Below are positions 11,717 to 23,143 of a stretch of 64,000 bases of DNA, piece by piece. The DNA lies in the NCBI GenBank assembly GCA_964016875.1, contig OZ024727.1, positions 5,232,893 to 5,296,892 on the forward strand, in the 5' to 3' direction. The position numbers were made by a program, and so were the translations under genes. The notes beneath the pieces are model-generated. The model was given only the letters and a program-made list of their open reading frames with translations, searched no databases and had not been told where the DNA came from. Position 1 is the first letter of the stretch. Every line of letters starts with the position of its first letter. Origin of the DNA: Fallopia convolvulus (taxonomy: Eukaryota > Streptophyta > Magnoliopsida > Caryophyllales > Polygonaceae).

Positions 11717-12803
11717 TCATTCTTCTTGTATAGAACGACATATTCTCATAGTGGATTATTCATTAACCTCTCGGAATGAGGTACAAGTTTGATCGTTAGT
11801 GTCGCCTTCGTAGCACTGCCATTGTTAAAACTAAGAATCGGTGGCTCCATATTCTGGCTTAGATCGATTGAAAACATGGAAAGTGCATCATGTGGATCCC
11901 TTCCAACCGAGCTACCTCCCGTACTCCCTTGTTTATCCGCATCACTAGATGACCTTCGAATGGTCATGCCATTATTGCCCCTGTCTTCAATCTCTACATT
12001 ATAGTGAATAGCCTAACTACTCGTCGAATCTGGATAGGAGAGTGCAATGGGTATTCCAGAGGCTGGTGCTTTGAGGATGTGGGACTCATCAGAGGAAGGG
12101 GCTTTCATGGGCTTGTAGACGAGTCCATTAGATGACATGTCAGCAACAAACAAATGGTTATATTGGGGAAGGTAGATGCAAGGAGGAAGCATGTTTTCAA
12201 GTGAATTCATTAGAGAAGTCTCAGTTTGAGGTTGATTAATGGAGGGTAATTGTGTTGTGGGGAGGGAATAAGTGTTTGGACAAAGGTCAATACTACATGG
12301 ATTGTTGTTTTTTGAATCATAGAGGAGAGAAGGATTCACTTTGTTGTTGTTTGGTTGTACAAGACTTGATGGTAGAGAACTTGGTGACAAAGTAAATGAA
12401 TCAGAAGGTGATGGTGGTAGCAATAATATCTCCATGCTGTGGGGTGAACGAGCAAAATATCTTTGCACCTATTATAATTAAAGAAGATGAAATTTGCAAA
12501 CTTCACTTTTCAAGTGAGTTAATGAAAAGAAATGAGAACATTTAAACTACGCACCTTCATTAACCGATGTAACTCAAATAATTGAAAGGAGAAGATTCGT
12601 TGTTGACTGCATAATAACACAACAAATAATAATTAATCACTTCAAAAACAAAATATAGAATCCTTATAATTTTAAATGAGAATTATTTGAACTTATCATC
12701 GTATAATAGATGAGAAGCAAAAGTACGTCCTTACTCCTTAGTTTCGTTTAACAAGCCTTTGGAATCACTCGTGTCACATAATTAGTTTCAATGATGATAT
12801 ATA

Positions 12804-14095
12804 GGCCGAATACATAAATAGGTCCTTGAACTTTGACGATTTTAGCATCAATATCCTTATACTTTGGGGGTTTCAAATAGGCCCTTGTACTATACATATT
12901 TTTTTCATTTAAACACAAATCACTGATGTGGCTTAGCGCGTGTACTTCAACCTAGTCTTTAGCGAGTTAAGGGTATATTTTTCCTGATATGGATTATTTT
13001 TAAGAAAAAAAATTAAATTAAATTTTTTATCTCATTGATTATTTTGAAGAAAAAAATTAAATTAAATTTTTTTGGCTCATTGATTATTTTGGAGAAAAAA
13101 ATAAATTAAATCTTCTATTTATCACATTGATTATTTTTTATCATTAAATTAAACATCTCCAGTCTCCAAATCATTAAGTTAACCATGTACAAAACAAATT
13201 TTTTTCTGTCATGTTCCACTTATTTTCTTTTTTTCCTTCTTTTTCTTCTTTTTCCTCAGATCTAGATCTGGATTTTCCAGATCCAGATCTAGCTTCCTCC
13301 GCAGGCATATCTTCACCGGGAGAAAGTACGACGAAATCGGGAGAAAGAGTTCGAATTCTTCATCTTCGGCATTATGAACAGCCCTATGAAGGAGCTAGAA
13401 CCAGAGAGAATCAGGCCGGATAGAGCGACGAACTCGGGAGAAATTCGACTTCATCGCCGGCATATCATCTCTGACTCGAGGGGTCGAGGAGGAGGAGGGG
13501 CGAGGGCTGGACTATTAGAGACGACAATATGGGCTAGATTTGGATCTAGGTTTTGATTTGGGTTTCTCACCGTGAGCTTTTTCCAGCATATCTTCACTGT
13601 GATTTAGGTTTTTCTTTTTCATTGTGATTGTTCAAAAGCTCTTGTTTATCTCTTGAAAAAAGAAAGGCTATCAACTAAGAATTGCTTACTGTTTAGTGGT
13701 GTATCATTAAATCTGAAGACAAATTGATATAGGTTAAAGAGGGGGAGAGGGACGGAGGTTGAGGGAAAATGGATTTGGATCTTGATTTTCTGGTTTTAGT
13801 TCCTCTTTTTAGGACTATTCATCACTTGTCAGGAAGAACCTATTGATAAAAAAGAACTTTGTATTTTTCTATTATTAAAAATTTAATAAAATTATCTATG
13901 TGGCATAAAACAAGCCTACGTGGCAAACAAAACATATATCGTCATCGCGCGTGAATAACACGAGCATGATTCTTTGATCTAAAGTGCTTAAATGACAAAA
14001 AAATGTATGGTTCAGGGACCTATTTGAAACTCCCAAAGTACAGGATATGAATGTCAAAATCGTCAAAGTTCAGGAACCTATTTATGTATTCGGCC
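12804..14095. mobile_element. Non-autonomous MULE-type element M1 in ELF3-like intron 3' of exon 2
   Basis: The ends are GGCCGAATAC and GTATTCGGCC, part of inverted arms of about 110 bp. They are flanked by a perfect 10-bp duplication ATGATATATA (12794-12803 and 14096-14105). A 9-11 bp duplication with long inverted ends indicates the Mutator superfamily. The interior (13200-13560) is GC-rich with short ORFs, including a GRGGGGARAG-like piece, which may be a captured gene fragment. No transposase is seen. Confidence 0.88.
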
Positions 14096-14950
14096 ATGAT
14101 ATATATAGTAGTTAGTTTCACAAATTATATATACATGTTTTCGTTTTAAAAGTAAAACACTTATTACACTGAACTATCATGTAAATAATACTCTATTAAT
14201 TATTATATGTTCTTCTCATTTAAATGGCATGACTAAGGCTATAGATATCGAATTAGATACTTACTTTATAAGAAGTGTTCTTGTTTTCCAGAAACTTTTG
14301 CGACCCGAATCTTTGAGGGCCTCATTGTTTTTTTCCAATAAAGTGTTTGGCCTTGTAAAATCTTCATTAGCCTTGTTGGCATTATGACTAGAAAATGTAG
14401 GAGCGTTCGACAATGAATTTGAAAATTCATTTGATAGCACATTTTCTCTAACATCATCAACTGAGGCTAACCTCTTCTTTTTTGGTCCAACGGAGGATAA
14501 CCTCTTACTTGACCTTTTTTTTTGGGATGAACTTTGACCATTATTAGCCCATGACATTTCTAGCACTTCTTGATCATTAGAGGACCATATCTCATCAAGA
14601 CTAATGTTATTGCTTTGTTGAAATGATTTGCATCCAAAATTTATCATGGAGTTCTTAGAAGTCACAAAGCCAACAGGTCCTGGAGCTGAATTTGTTGATG
14701 TTTCAACTATGGTTTCATCACAAGGACAATAAGATGTGAGCGTTGGAGTTTTATGAGTCGACGCAGAAGAACGATAGTAGGGAGAAATAGTTCCCTTCAC
14801 TAAGCTACCACCCTATAACCATGCATCAATTGTTATAATCAGCCTAGAGAAACACAATAAAGATGAAGAATCAATCAGAATGTGTATAGATCCATATCAA
14901 AGCAGAAAAACAAGCAATTCATCCTCGGGAAAGCATGCAAATGAAACTAG

Positions 14951-15405
14951 GGCAGAAAACATAAACGGCCCTCTGTACTTGAGCCAATTAGTCACTTGAC
15001 CCCCTGTACTTTAGTCCTAACCGTTTGGCTCCCTATAGTTGCACATTGCGACCTATTGAACCCCTATTGAACCACTTATCCTAGCTTTTTTTAGGAGTGT
15101 AGTGCACGCGCGATGATGTGTTATATTGTATTGCCACAATGGCGATGGCATGGATGCTATGGATGACATGGCGATGACATGATGTGTTATATTGTGTTGC
15201 CACAATGGCATCCATGTCATCGCCATTATGGCAACATAATATAACACATCATCGCGCGTGCGCTACACTCCTAAAAAAGCTGGGATAAGTGGCTCAATAG
15301 GAGTTCAATAGGTCGCAATGTGCAACTATAGGGGGCCAAACGGTTAGGGCTAAAGTGCAGGGGGCCAAGTGACCAATTGGCCCAAGTACAGGGGGCTGTT
15401 TATGT
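14951..15405. mobile_element. Palindromic MULE-type MITE (M2 family), right end clipped
   Basis: It starts GGCAGAAAACATAAACGGCC and is almost a complete palindrome, with arms of about 200 bp each that share the CCCCTGTACTTTAG and GCACATTGCGACC blocks. The right terminus stops at GTTTATGT, just before the target duplication of the next element, so the last bases are missing. No coding sequence. Confidence 0.75.
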
Positions 15406-15415
15406 ATAGATTAAT

Positions 15416-17011
15416 GGCAGAATACATAAACGGCCCCCTGTACTAGTGACAATTGGTCACTTGGCCCCCTGTACTTTAGCCCTAATCGTTTGGCCCCTTA
15501 TAGTTGCACATTGCGACCTATTGAACCCCTAGCCGCTGATTTGGCAAGTCGCGTGCCTTTCACTCTCATATGAACGATTGAGGAATGATTACGTGGAACT
15601 TTTTATCATTTCCTTTTTTTCCTTTCTTTTTTTCCATTTTTCTTTCTTCTTTATTTTTTCTTGGTTCTTCTTTAAGTTCACGTGTTCTTCAACCTTGCAC
15701 CCAAATGCCATCATGCCACCACCCAATCAATGCCTCCCGATGCTAAACAATCGATGCCACTACCCCACCGCCCAAATTTAATGCTCACTTTGATATATAT
15801 AATAAGTCAATTTTTTAGATCTAGGTTTAGATTCAATAAAAACTTAATCTCTGAATACAGATTTCATTCCCGCGAACAAATTCTGATAAATTAGGGTGTA
15901 CATGAGGGCGACGTGGATGAGAAGGATGTCGGATTCAGCGTTGGCGGACGGCGGGACCATGCAGGGACGGAACCAAGGGTGGGCTAGAGTTTGCTCTAGC
16001 CCGCCCTAAAAAATATTATACTAATATATATAAGGATAATTTCACATGTTTTCTATAGCCTAGTTGGTAAGAGTCTACTACTATCCTATTTTCAACCTCC
16101 TGTGTTCGAGCCTGCTCTCTTTCATTTACTTTGTTCCGTTTTTTAATGCTTCATTCCATTTGTTTGTTTTTTTGTTTCAATTCTTATCAAATGATACATA
16201 TTCTTTTCTTTTTTCTCCAATTCTTCTGAAATCACATGTTTCCACAATTACACCACCACCAATCATACCTTTTCTTTATTGTCTTTATAAAATCAATTTC
16301 TTATTTTTTATTTTATCTTTCATTATTATGTACTAAAAAAGTTTTTTGTGGTTATAATAACTTTTTTCTTAATTAATTTCAACTATCAAAATTATTTGTA
16401 TTTATAAAGTACTTAAAAAATTTATTGTACTACTGATCCTTGAAAAAAGCGAGACAATTATACATATAGCGTTTTTTGTTCATGGTATAAGGTAAATCCA
16501 GCCCAACCAATTTTTTATTCCTGGGTCCGTCCCTGGGACCATGGATCTTGGGTGAGAGGGGAGGTTGAAGATGAAGGGGCTTTGGGGATTTATTTTTTAG
16601 ATTTGAGGATGTGGATTTTAGAAATCTAGAAGGATAAATCATGGGGGATAGGGTGGGTTGGTGCTTTGGGGATTGATGGAGTCAATACTTTGGAGAGGAT
16701 ATGGAGATGGGTGGCCATGGATCTTGGGTGAGGGGGGAGGTTGAAGATGAGTGGTGTTTGGGGATTTATTTTTTATTCTATTTTTTATTTGTTGATTTTT
16801 TATAAGGATGATGTGGCGTAGATGTGGCATATATGTGGCACCCACTTGGCGCGTCTAACATACACAACCAAAGAAAGCAAGTGAAAATTGTCGATAAGGG
16901 GTTCAATAGGTCGCAATGTGCAACTATAGGGGGCCAAACGGTTAGGGCTAAAGTACAGGGGGCCAAGTGACCAATTATCACTAGTACATGGGGCCGTTTA
17001 TGTATTCTGCC
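15416..17011. mobile_element. Non-autonomous MULE-type element M2 (1.6 kb)
   Basis: The termini GGCAGAATACATAAACGGCC and GGCCGTTTATGTATTCTGCC are near-perfect inverted repeats within arms of about 115 bp. A perfect 10-bp duplication ATAGATTAAT flanks it (15406-15415 and 17012-17021). It shares terminal sequence with the MITE at 14951 and, more distantly, with M1. A hAT element (15962-16535) is nested inside. The interior has two GATCTTGGGTGAG-like repeats (16544 and 16720), part of a local duplication. Confidence 0.9.
15962..16535. mobile_element. Non-autonomous hAT element, family H1 copy 2
   Basis: The termini CAGGGACGGAACCAAGG and CCTGGGTCCGTCCCTG are flanked by an exact 8-bp duplication GGACCATG (15954-15961 and 16536-16543). 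It is nested in MULE-type element M2. Like copy 1 it has a tRNA-like pair: TAGCCTAGTTGGTAAGAG at about 16056-16073 and GTGTTCGAGCC at 16102-16112. Confidence 0.92.
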
Positions 17012-17032
17012 ATAGATTAATATGACATTTTG

Positions 17033-18215
17033 ATTTTTGATAAAGTCTCGTTGTCTGATAATCTGGGGTCCTGTGGTAATGGACGTAGCATACAAGTTTA
17101 ATGTGTTTTCAACCCAAAACTATTTGACAATGGGTGGAGTAACTTCTTAGATTAATTATATAGTAGGTAATTTTATTTCTATTTTTTATGTAGAATAAAC
17201 TCTCAACACACCCCCTCAAGTGCAATTGTCTCGGCCTAGGGTTGTGCAAACATGGACCGAACAGAGAGACTGGACCAGACCGGACTATAATACTACGGTC
17301 TGGTTCAAGACCAGGACCGAGATGGTCTGGTCCACGATCCACTATATTTTATAATTACGGGTTACTGTCTGGTCCGGTTCAAGAACGTAAATTTATGGTC
17401 CGGACAAGATTGGATCGTAATGTATATATTTTTAAAAATTATATATAAAAAATAATGTAACATATATATAATTGAAATAAAATCTAAATTTGTAATAGTT
17501 ATATTTGACATAAAATCTCAATTTTTACGGTCCATTTACACCAGAAAATTGGATCGGGCCATTATTTAACATAAATTATACAAATTTTATTATAAAATAT
17601 GTAAACCCGGTACTTACGGTCCAAACCCGAATTGTGCCGTAATAAGATCGAATCCTATTAATTCGGTCCGATCCGGTCCACGGTCCAATGTTTAAAAATA
17701 TTACGGTCCATTGGTCTGGACCGGGGCCGTTTATTCCGGCCCGGTCCGGTCTAGACCGGTTGAACACCCCTACCTAGGCCTGTTGACACTTGGAAATAAT
17801 CCCTCAAGGCTTAGCTATCCGTCACAATTGGATCGACAACTCCTGTATTGGGCGGGCTGCTTGAATATGCTCATAGGGCCGACAAGTTCGATTAAATCTT
17901 TCAAGGCTCGCGAACCACCACTTTTGGGAATCGGTCGCTCCTTTATTGGGTGGACTATTTGAATGGGCCCATGAAATCGGCAAGTCCGAAGACTCCAGGA
18001 AAGAACCCACACCGAAACCTGCTATGAGATGTCATCATAAAGTTCGATGCGTCGCTAATCTGGGGGTCGTGCAGTAATGAGCCTAGCTTATAAGTCCAAA
18101 GAAATTCCAACCCATAACAATATGGCAATGGTGAAATATCTCCTCAGATTATATTGTAGGTAATTTTATTTCTATTTTTTAGTGTAGGATAAACTCTCAA
18201 CACATTTTCTCCCAT
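17033..18215 (-). repeat. Relic of a short LTR element: two direct repeats with a PPT-like tract
   Basis: Two diverged direct copies of about 175 bp (17033-17208 and about 18040-18207) both read TGTTGAGAGTTTAT at their minus-strand start. The left copy is preceded on the minus strand by TTGAGGGGGTG, a good polypurine tract, as expected for a 3' LTR. The short internal region has no coding blocks and was hit by a hAT element. I could not fix the LTR ends or a primer site, so TRIM-like is only a suggestion. Confidence 0.4.
17237..17772. mobile_element. Non-autonomous hAT element with GGTCCGG subterminal arrays
   Basis: The ends are TAGGGTTGTGCAAAC and GTTGAACACCCCTA (imperfect inverted repeats). 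The 8-bp flanks TCTCGGCC and CCTAGGCC agree at six positions. Both ends carry many copies of GGTCC/CCGG-type motifs, as expected for hAT transposase binding arrays. No transposase ORF is present. Confidence 0.75.
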
Positions 18216-18264
18216 AGATTTCATACACCTCTCGGTGAGGTTCAAGTAGCTCTCACGATAATAG

Positions 18265-18905
18265 TGTTGGAGTAATTAGTATATTTTCAAATATAAATAT
18301 AACAAGTTTATCATTTGATTAATTTTGGGGGCCTAAGTATATAATAAATTTGGGTCAAAATAGACAAGGATTGGGCATTTGGGCTGATTAGGTATGGCCT
18401 AGAAAGGTGCCAATATTGGAGTGTACCAGATTTAGAGTTCGGCGGAATTCACAAGAAGGGGAAAATTAGCTAGTCATTAGAATATTGAGATGAATTCTAG
18501 TAAAGTGAAGGATATTAATTACAATGTGAAGTGCTAGAACTAAGTAAAATTCATTGTGTAAGTCGGTTTTTGTTGTGCATGTCACTGACATACATACACA
18601 TGTATAAGTAGAAATGTGGGTGTGTTTTAAGCATCACTTGTGAGTGACAAGTGTGGGTAATGATGGTAGGATGGAGCACTAGCATTGAGCAAGTTCGATT
18701 GAGAGTTAGTATGAAGCGGTGTCACACTGTCACACGTGTCAGTTAGAGATAGTGTGTCCCATTATTAAAGAGTGTCGAGTTATTCGCGCAAAAGAGTTCT
18801 TGTACATTCAATATATATTACAAAGCCATTTTTGTAAGTTGTGCCTTTCTATCGGTGGGGTTTTAGTGGGTCTACAAGAGTCTTGGAATGATCGATTTTC
18901 CAACA
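18265..18905 (+). repeat. 5' LTR of a plus-strand Copia relic
   Basis: It starts TGTTGGAGTAATT and ends TTTTCCAACA (inverted TGTTGGA/TCCAACA). It is followed at 18907-18918 by TGGTATCAAAGC, the initiator-tRNA primer site with one variant base. Length about 641 bp. Confidence 0.8.
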
Positions 18906-19515
18906 TTGGTATCAAAGCCGAGGTTACGGAGGTTACCGATATTTGTGAAGTGTGGGGTATAACTTGTTAGTGGAAGGATCTTGTGTTGGCCTGATTACGG
19001 CCAATATGTTGCTGGAGATCAAGTTCGAGATCTCACTCTTTGATGGGAAGATTAGCTTCGTGTTTTGGTAGAGTTGGTTCGAAACCTATTGGTGTATAGA
19101 GTGATGAAGGAACTAGTTGAAGAGGGCATGGTGACCGACATGGAGTAAAGGGTCACATGCAAGTAAGAATTCATGGACGAGGGAGGACCTGAAGAAGTTG
19201 AGAGTGAGGTCCTTGCGGAGGAGTGTTGGTGACTAGTATACCAATATGGTTTGTATTGTTGGTGAGGACGATGTTTAGTTGGCGACGAGAAAGATTGCCA
19301 AGTCAGAGTGGTTGATGGATGCCTCCTCAATGTGCGTGTTTGAAGATGAAGCTAGTTTGACATCTTAAAGAGATATGGAGAGTTTGGTCACCTCAACATA
19401 AAATATGGAGCAAAATTGAAAGTTGTAGGTATTGAAAGCATGAGGATGAACGGTACATGCTATACTATTCATAATGTGAGGTACATGCCTTCAAACAAAG
19501 TTAGCATTATTTGGT
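18906..19515 (+). pseudogene. Decayed internal region of a Copia element (gag and protease remnants)
   Basis: After the primer site the plus strand shows a gag start (KFEISLFDGK block at about 19020). There is a jump to a protease-region block like SEWLMDASSMCVF (about 19300), and a further block before similarity ends near 19515. The spacing shows a large internal deletion, and stops are frequent. No 3' LTR follows, so the element is truncated. It lies in intron 1 of the ELF3-like pseudogene. Confidence 0.65.
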
Positions 19516-20119
19516 TAGTTGTAATGATGTGATCATCCCCTGGTCATGAACAATATTCATGTGTGAGCATATAAAGAAGTCTGTTACATTCATTGAACGC
19601 ATGGTCTAAAGTATGCTTCAATGTGAACCTATAGAAAATGGATAAATAAATAACACAAAACGCCTTGATATATATAAACAAATAATCATATGTGATCGAA
19701 GGGAACTTACGTGGCCTAAAGAATCCGAATGACCATTCGGATGAAGAGTTGTTACCGTTGTTGATCCATAGGCAAGCCTATTGTTCAAAGGTGTGACAAG
19801 CTCATCATAAATGCCATTTTGTTTCTACAAGGCGGCTTTGGCCCTCCTTTTATGATATCCTTCACATGTATCCTAGGAAACAAAGGTTCCATAGTCTAAG
19901 CCCCGGCGATTCTTTTCACCTTACCAACTCTATTAAACCGAAAACATATTTAAAAAAAAAAATTTAGTTCATCTTCCAAGATTCGATTCATAATCAATCA
20001 TGATAATAAAATAAAAATCTTGTTACCCAACAATAACAATAACAACCCAGTGTACACCTATCTCGGGTCGAGTTTGGGAGGACATGATATATCCACCTTT
20101 CCCTCGACCTAAAATCGTG

Positions 20120-20502
20120 CAGCGCTGATCCTCTATTCCAAAATCTTGTTCCACTTTAGTGTTCCAATTAGCTATATAAATATTAAATTAATGTTAACAA
20201 AATTTTAAAAATTATATTTCTATTATAAACATCTATATGCATATGTGTACAAAATTTTATCTTGAAAATCTTATTATAAAATTTTTGATAATTAAGAGAA
20301 TGATTTTCGTATAAAATATTACCCTTTTATTTTTTTAAAATTGTATAATATGATTTTTAAGTTAAAAATTTGAACACATATACATATAGTTGTTTTAAAT
20401 ACAAATATAATTTTTAAATTTTTTTTAACATTAATTTAATATTTATATAGCTAATTGAAAAACTAAAGTGGAACAAGATTTTGAAATAGAGGATCAGTGC
20501 TG
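20120..20502. mobile_element. MITE with CAGCGCTGATCC termini and 9-bp target duplication
   Basis: The inverted ends CAGCGCTGATCCTC and GAGGATCAGTGCTG extend into arms of about 85 bp. An exact 9-bp duplication AAAATCGTG flanks it (20111-20119 and 20503-20511), pointing to a Mutator-type MITE. The interior is very AT-rich. A one-arm copy lies at about 21234-21295. Confidence 0.85.
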
Positions 20503-20511
20503 AAAATCGTG

Positions 20512-21233
20512 AGGGTGTGTAAAAAGATAAATATTCATTTATGAATGTGTAGATGTAAATAGTGGAGTGCCCGTGATTTACCGAGATCATTAATCATTAA
20601 ATATACAAACAAACTCACCTCGAACAAATGTGAATGTTGAAGGAGATTGGTCTAGTGTGATTTACTCGACACAATCTGTTGTAGGTAGTCAATTCTTTTC
20701 CATTTTCTATGATTGACAAAACTTGCATTGTCATATCTATTTTGTTGTTGAAATCGGCTTTATAGTATTACTAGCAACAAACTTCCAATTTCAGACTCCT
20801 TTATTGGATCCGAGGAATTCAATTCAAGAGTCTACCTTGATGGGGGCATACGACACACTAGATCATCATCAAAGGGCTAGCTTGATCTGAACAATTTGAT
20901 TGATGTCATAGATACTTGGGATTAATGATCAAGACTCTTTAAGGATTTGTCATGGGTATTGACTGAAACTCAGATCAGAATTCAAGGAAGAATTTTTTTT
21001 GAGATTTTCATTGATTAGATCACAATTTGATTTAGGAAATCTTTTTGAGTGGGAGGATGAGATGGGAAGGCTGCCACGTGGAGGATTTATGCGGGTAGGA
21101 GAGTTACTAGGACATCAAAATTAAAGTTGGCAGTTTGAGAAAGATATTTAAGGCAGCACAAGAGCATCTTGTGTAAGAGCATTTCTCCACGCAATTACAA
21201 GAGAAGAAATTTGTGAAATAAACACGTGTATTT
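20512..21233. other. Non-coding stretch, possibly LTR-derived at its 3' end
   Basis: No conserved coding blocks. The part before 21233 (GATATTTAAGG, then AGCATCTTGTGTAAGAGC and a GAAATAAAC motif) resembles the end of a plant LTR, but no TG/CA pair or primer site supports it. Confidence 0.3.
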
Positions 21234-21295
21234 CAGCGCTAATCCTCTATTCCAAATTCTTGTTCCACTTTAGTATTGCAATTAGCTATATAGAT
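21234..21295. repeat. Single-arm copy of the CAGCGCT MITE
   Basis: About 60 bases match the left arm of the MITE at 20120, with a few substitutions. No right arm is found, so it is a truncated copy. Confidence 0.65.
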
Positions 21296-22100
21296 TTATT
21301 TTACTAATTTGTTCGAATAATATACCTTTTTATTATAATTTAGCCAATAATAACCCGTTACAAAAAATTAGATAGAATTGCCACTTTACATATACTTTGT
21401 TACTTATATTTTACGTAAGGTAATTTTGTGCAGCGTAATTTTGTGTAAATTGATTCATGTAGATTATTTTGTTACAATAATTTTGTTACATAAATTCGTG
21501 CAAGTTAATTTGATACATAAATTTTTGCCGCTTAATTTTCCACCCTAATTTTGTTAAATAAATTTTGTGTAAATTAAGTTGTATAGGTTAAAATTGTTAC
21601 ATTGATTTTGTTACATAAAATTTATGTAGATTAATTTTTGTGCGTTAATTAATTCTTGAATAAAATTTATGTAAAATAACTCCACATCTAATGTGAATTG
21701 AATATGTGATATAACCTTGGTTTTTTAGTAATAGTTCTACATTTAATGTAACTTAATCATAGTTTTGTTTAAAATATATAAATGAAGCAAATACATGAAT
21801 CCTTCAGTTACTATATTAAACCCTAATAAAGCAATCAACAATCCACCAACAAACCCTAATTTGCACTAATTTCTATATGTGACTAATTTATGTAACCAAG
21901 TGTTATGATTTTATGTAATTGATTTTTATGCAAAAAAGTATTATGATTTTATGCAACCTATTTTCGTGTAATTGATGATTATGTAACATTAATATAAACC
22001 CTCACAGATATTTAAGCCTCGACGTCGCAACCACTTGAACGAATCCGCTTAAGATCAAGATTGGATTTAGCCAGTCTCGACATGCGCACCTACGCCTCCA
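21296..22100. other. AT-rich stretch with degenerate TTTTGTTACATAAATT-like repeats
   Basis: Variants of a TTTTGT(T/G)(A/T)ANATAA(A/T)TT motif recur between 21400 and 21980. No gene or terminal repeats are seen. Confidence 0.4.
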
Positions 22101-22646
22101 TTGCCAACTTCCGAGGCTGCCATGGCATTGCTTGAAAATGCAGACATGTACCACGAGACCGAACTCACATCGGCAAAATGCGAGAATCAGGCGCTACGTT
22201 GGGAGATCGTTGAGTTGTGTTCCATCTTGGAAGCCCAAGCGCTTGTTCCATTAGTTCCTACCCCGGTACTCGAGGTCCCTCTCACAACTTCATCTTTGGT
22301 TCTACACTCTGACGTCGAGACTGAAGTCGTGCTCGACACCGTGTCGGTCGTGCCACTCATGACTCAACCGATAGTTTTGAGTCCCACGACTTCACCCTCG
22401 GAGCTCCATGCTAGACTCGATACTTGTCATGAACCCATATCCGATGCCCCACACCGAGTCCAAAGTCAAGCATGCTCCAACATCGACAACCTACATATTG
22501 CTCTTCGAGAAGACCAACATCGATGACAAGGCTTTGCTGATGCAGACATCGTTCTCCCTTTCTATCCCCGACTCGAACCGAAGACGCTTTGAAACTATAG
22601 GGGAGAATGATGCAATCCTGCCTAGGCTCATACTCGACCCCGACTA
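22101..22646 (+). pseudogene. Unrecognised ORF pair next to an LTR, probably retroelement-derived
   Basis: An open frame of 141 codons (22101-22526) overlaps a second frame of 79 codons (22408-22647). The pair looks like one coding region broken by a frameshift near 22410. The first part has a coiled-coil-like NADMYHETELTSAKCENQ stretch and then a Pro/Val/Thr-rich segment. I do not recognise the family. Its position directly before an LTR (22608) suggests the 3' end of a gypsy-type element, but that is an inference. Confidence 0.35.
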
Positions 22647-23143
22647 GTCCAAGATGCCCAAGACCTTGGTGCCCTCGTTAGTGTAGAACTTAGTTTATTT
22701 ATTATGTATTTTCTATATTTGAGTTATTTCCCGTTTTGCATTTTTCTTTCCAGTTATTTCTATTTATGGGTGCATGCTTCTCTTATGCTTAAGAGGACCA
22801 ATCCATTAGCTAGAATAAGGCCCATTAGGTTTAGCTTTACATCCTTATTTTCCTATTTTAAATCGACTCTCGTAACTTTATTTTGTGACATCTAGTTTAA
22901 TGAAAGCTAGATCTTGAGTCGAGATCCTCTTCCCTTTGGCTTGAACTTCCAATCCTTCTAAACCCTCTTCCCTCTCCCTTAATTCTAGGACTTGCCTCAC
23001 CCAACCCTCGTCCAAGCGAGCATTAGAGACCCGCGAGCTATCTTAAGATGACTTATTCTAGTTATACTACAGAGAAGATCCATGGCACTCTAGTCTAGAT
23101 TGGGCACCCTTGAGGACCGACCCCTTGTCAAAACGCATCACCT
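22608..23143 (+). repeat. LTR of family L2 (copy 1)
   Basis: It starts TGATGCAATCCTGCCTAGGC, ends ACGCATCA, and resembles the solo LTR at 38636-39205 (start TGATGCGACCTTGCCTAGG) over most of its length. Shared blocks include the CC(C/A)ANTCCATTA region and the CCTCGTCCA/CCTCATCAA...GCGAG(A/C) region. The flanks GAGAA and CCTAG do not match, so this may be one end of a larger element. Confidence 0.6.

Larger units (their letters stand above)
11717..19892 (-). pseudogene. ELF3-like: ELF3/EEC-family gene, decayed, four exons with transposon-filled introns
   Basis: Four exons are recognisable on the minus strand: 19892-19711, 14812-14265, 12606-12555 and 12468-11717, all with GT-AG sites. Exon 1 has the family N-terminal block EPLFPRIHVKD...KGGPKPPCRNKMAF. 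Exons 2-3 join (phase 2) to give FWKTRTLLI then NQQRIFSFQLFELHRLMK, the most conserved ELF3 motif. Exon 4 has SPHSMEILL, SSNGLVYKP, QGSTGGSS and, in another frame, RICRSIQEE. ELF3 is a nuclear scaffold of the evening complex in the plant clock. Damage: the conserved upstream start is GTG and is followed by TAG; one base is missing in exon 1 after KMAF; TAG at 12015-12013 interrupts exon 4; and there is a frameshift after LMNNP near 11750. Exons 2 and 3 are open. The proximity to the dioxygenase suggests EEC rather than ELF3 itself. Confidence 0.87.
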
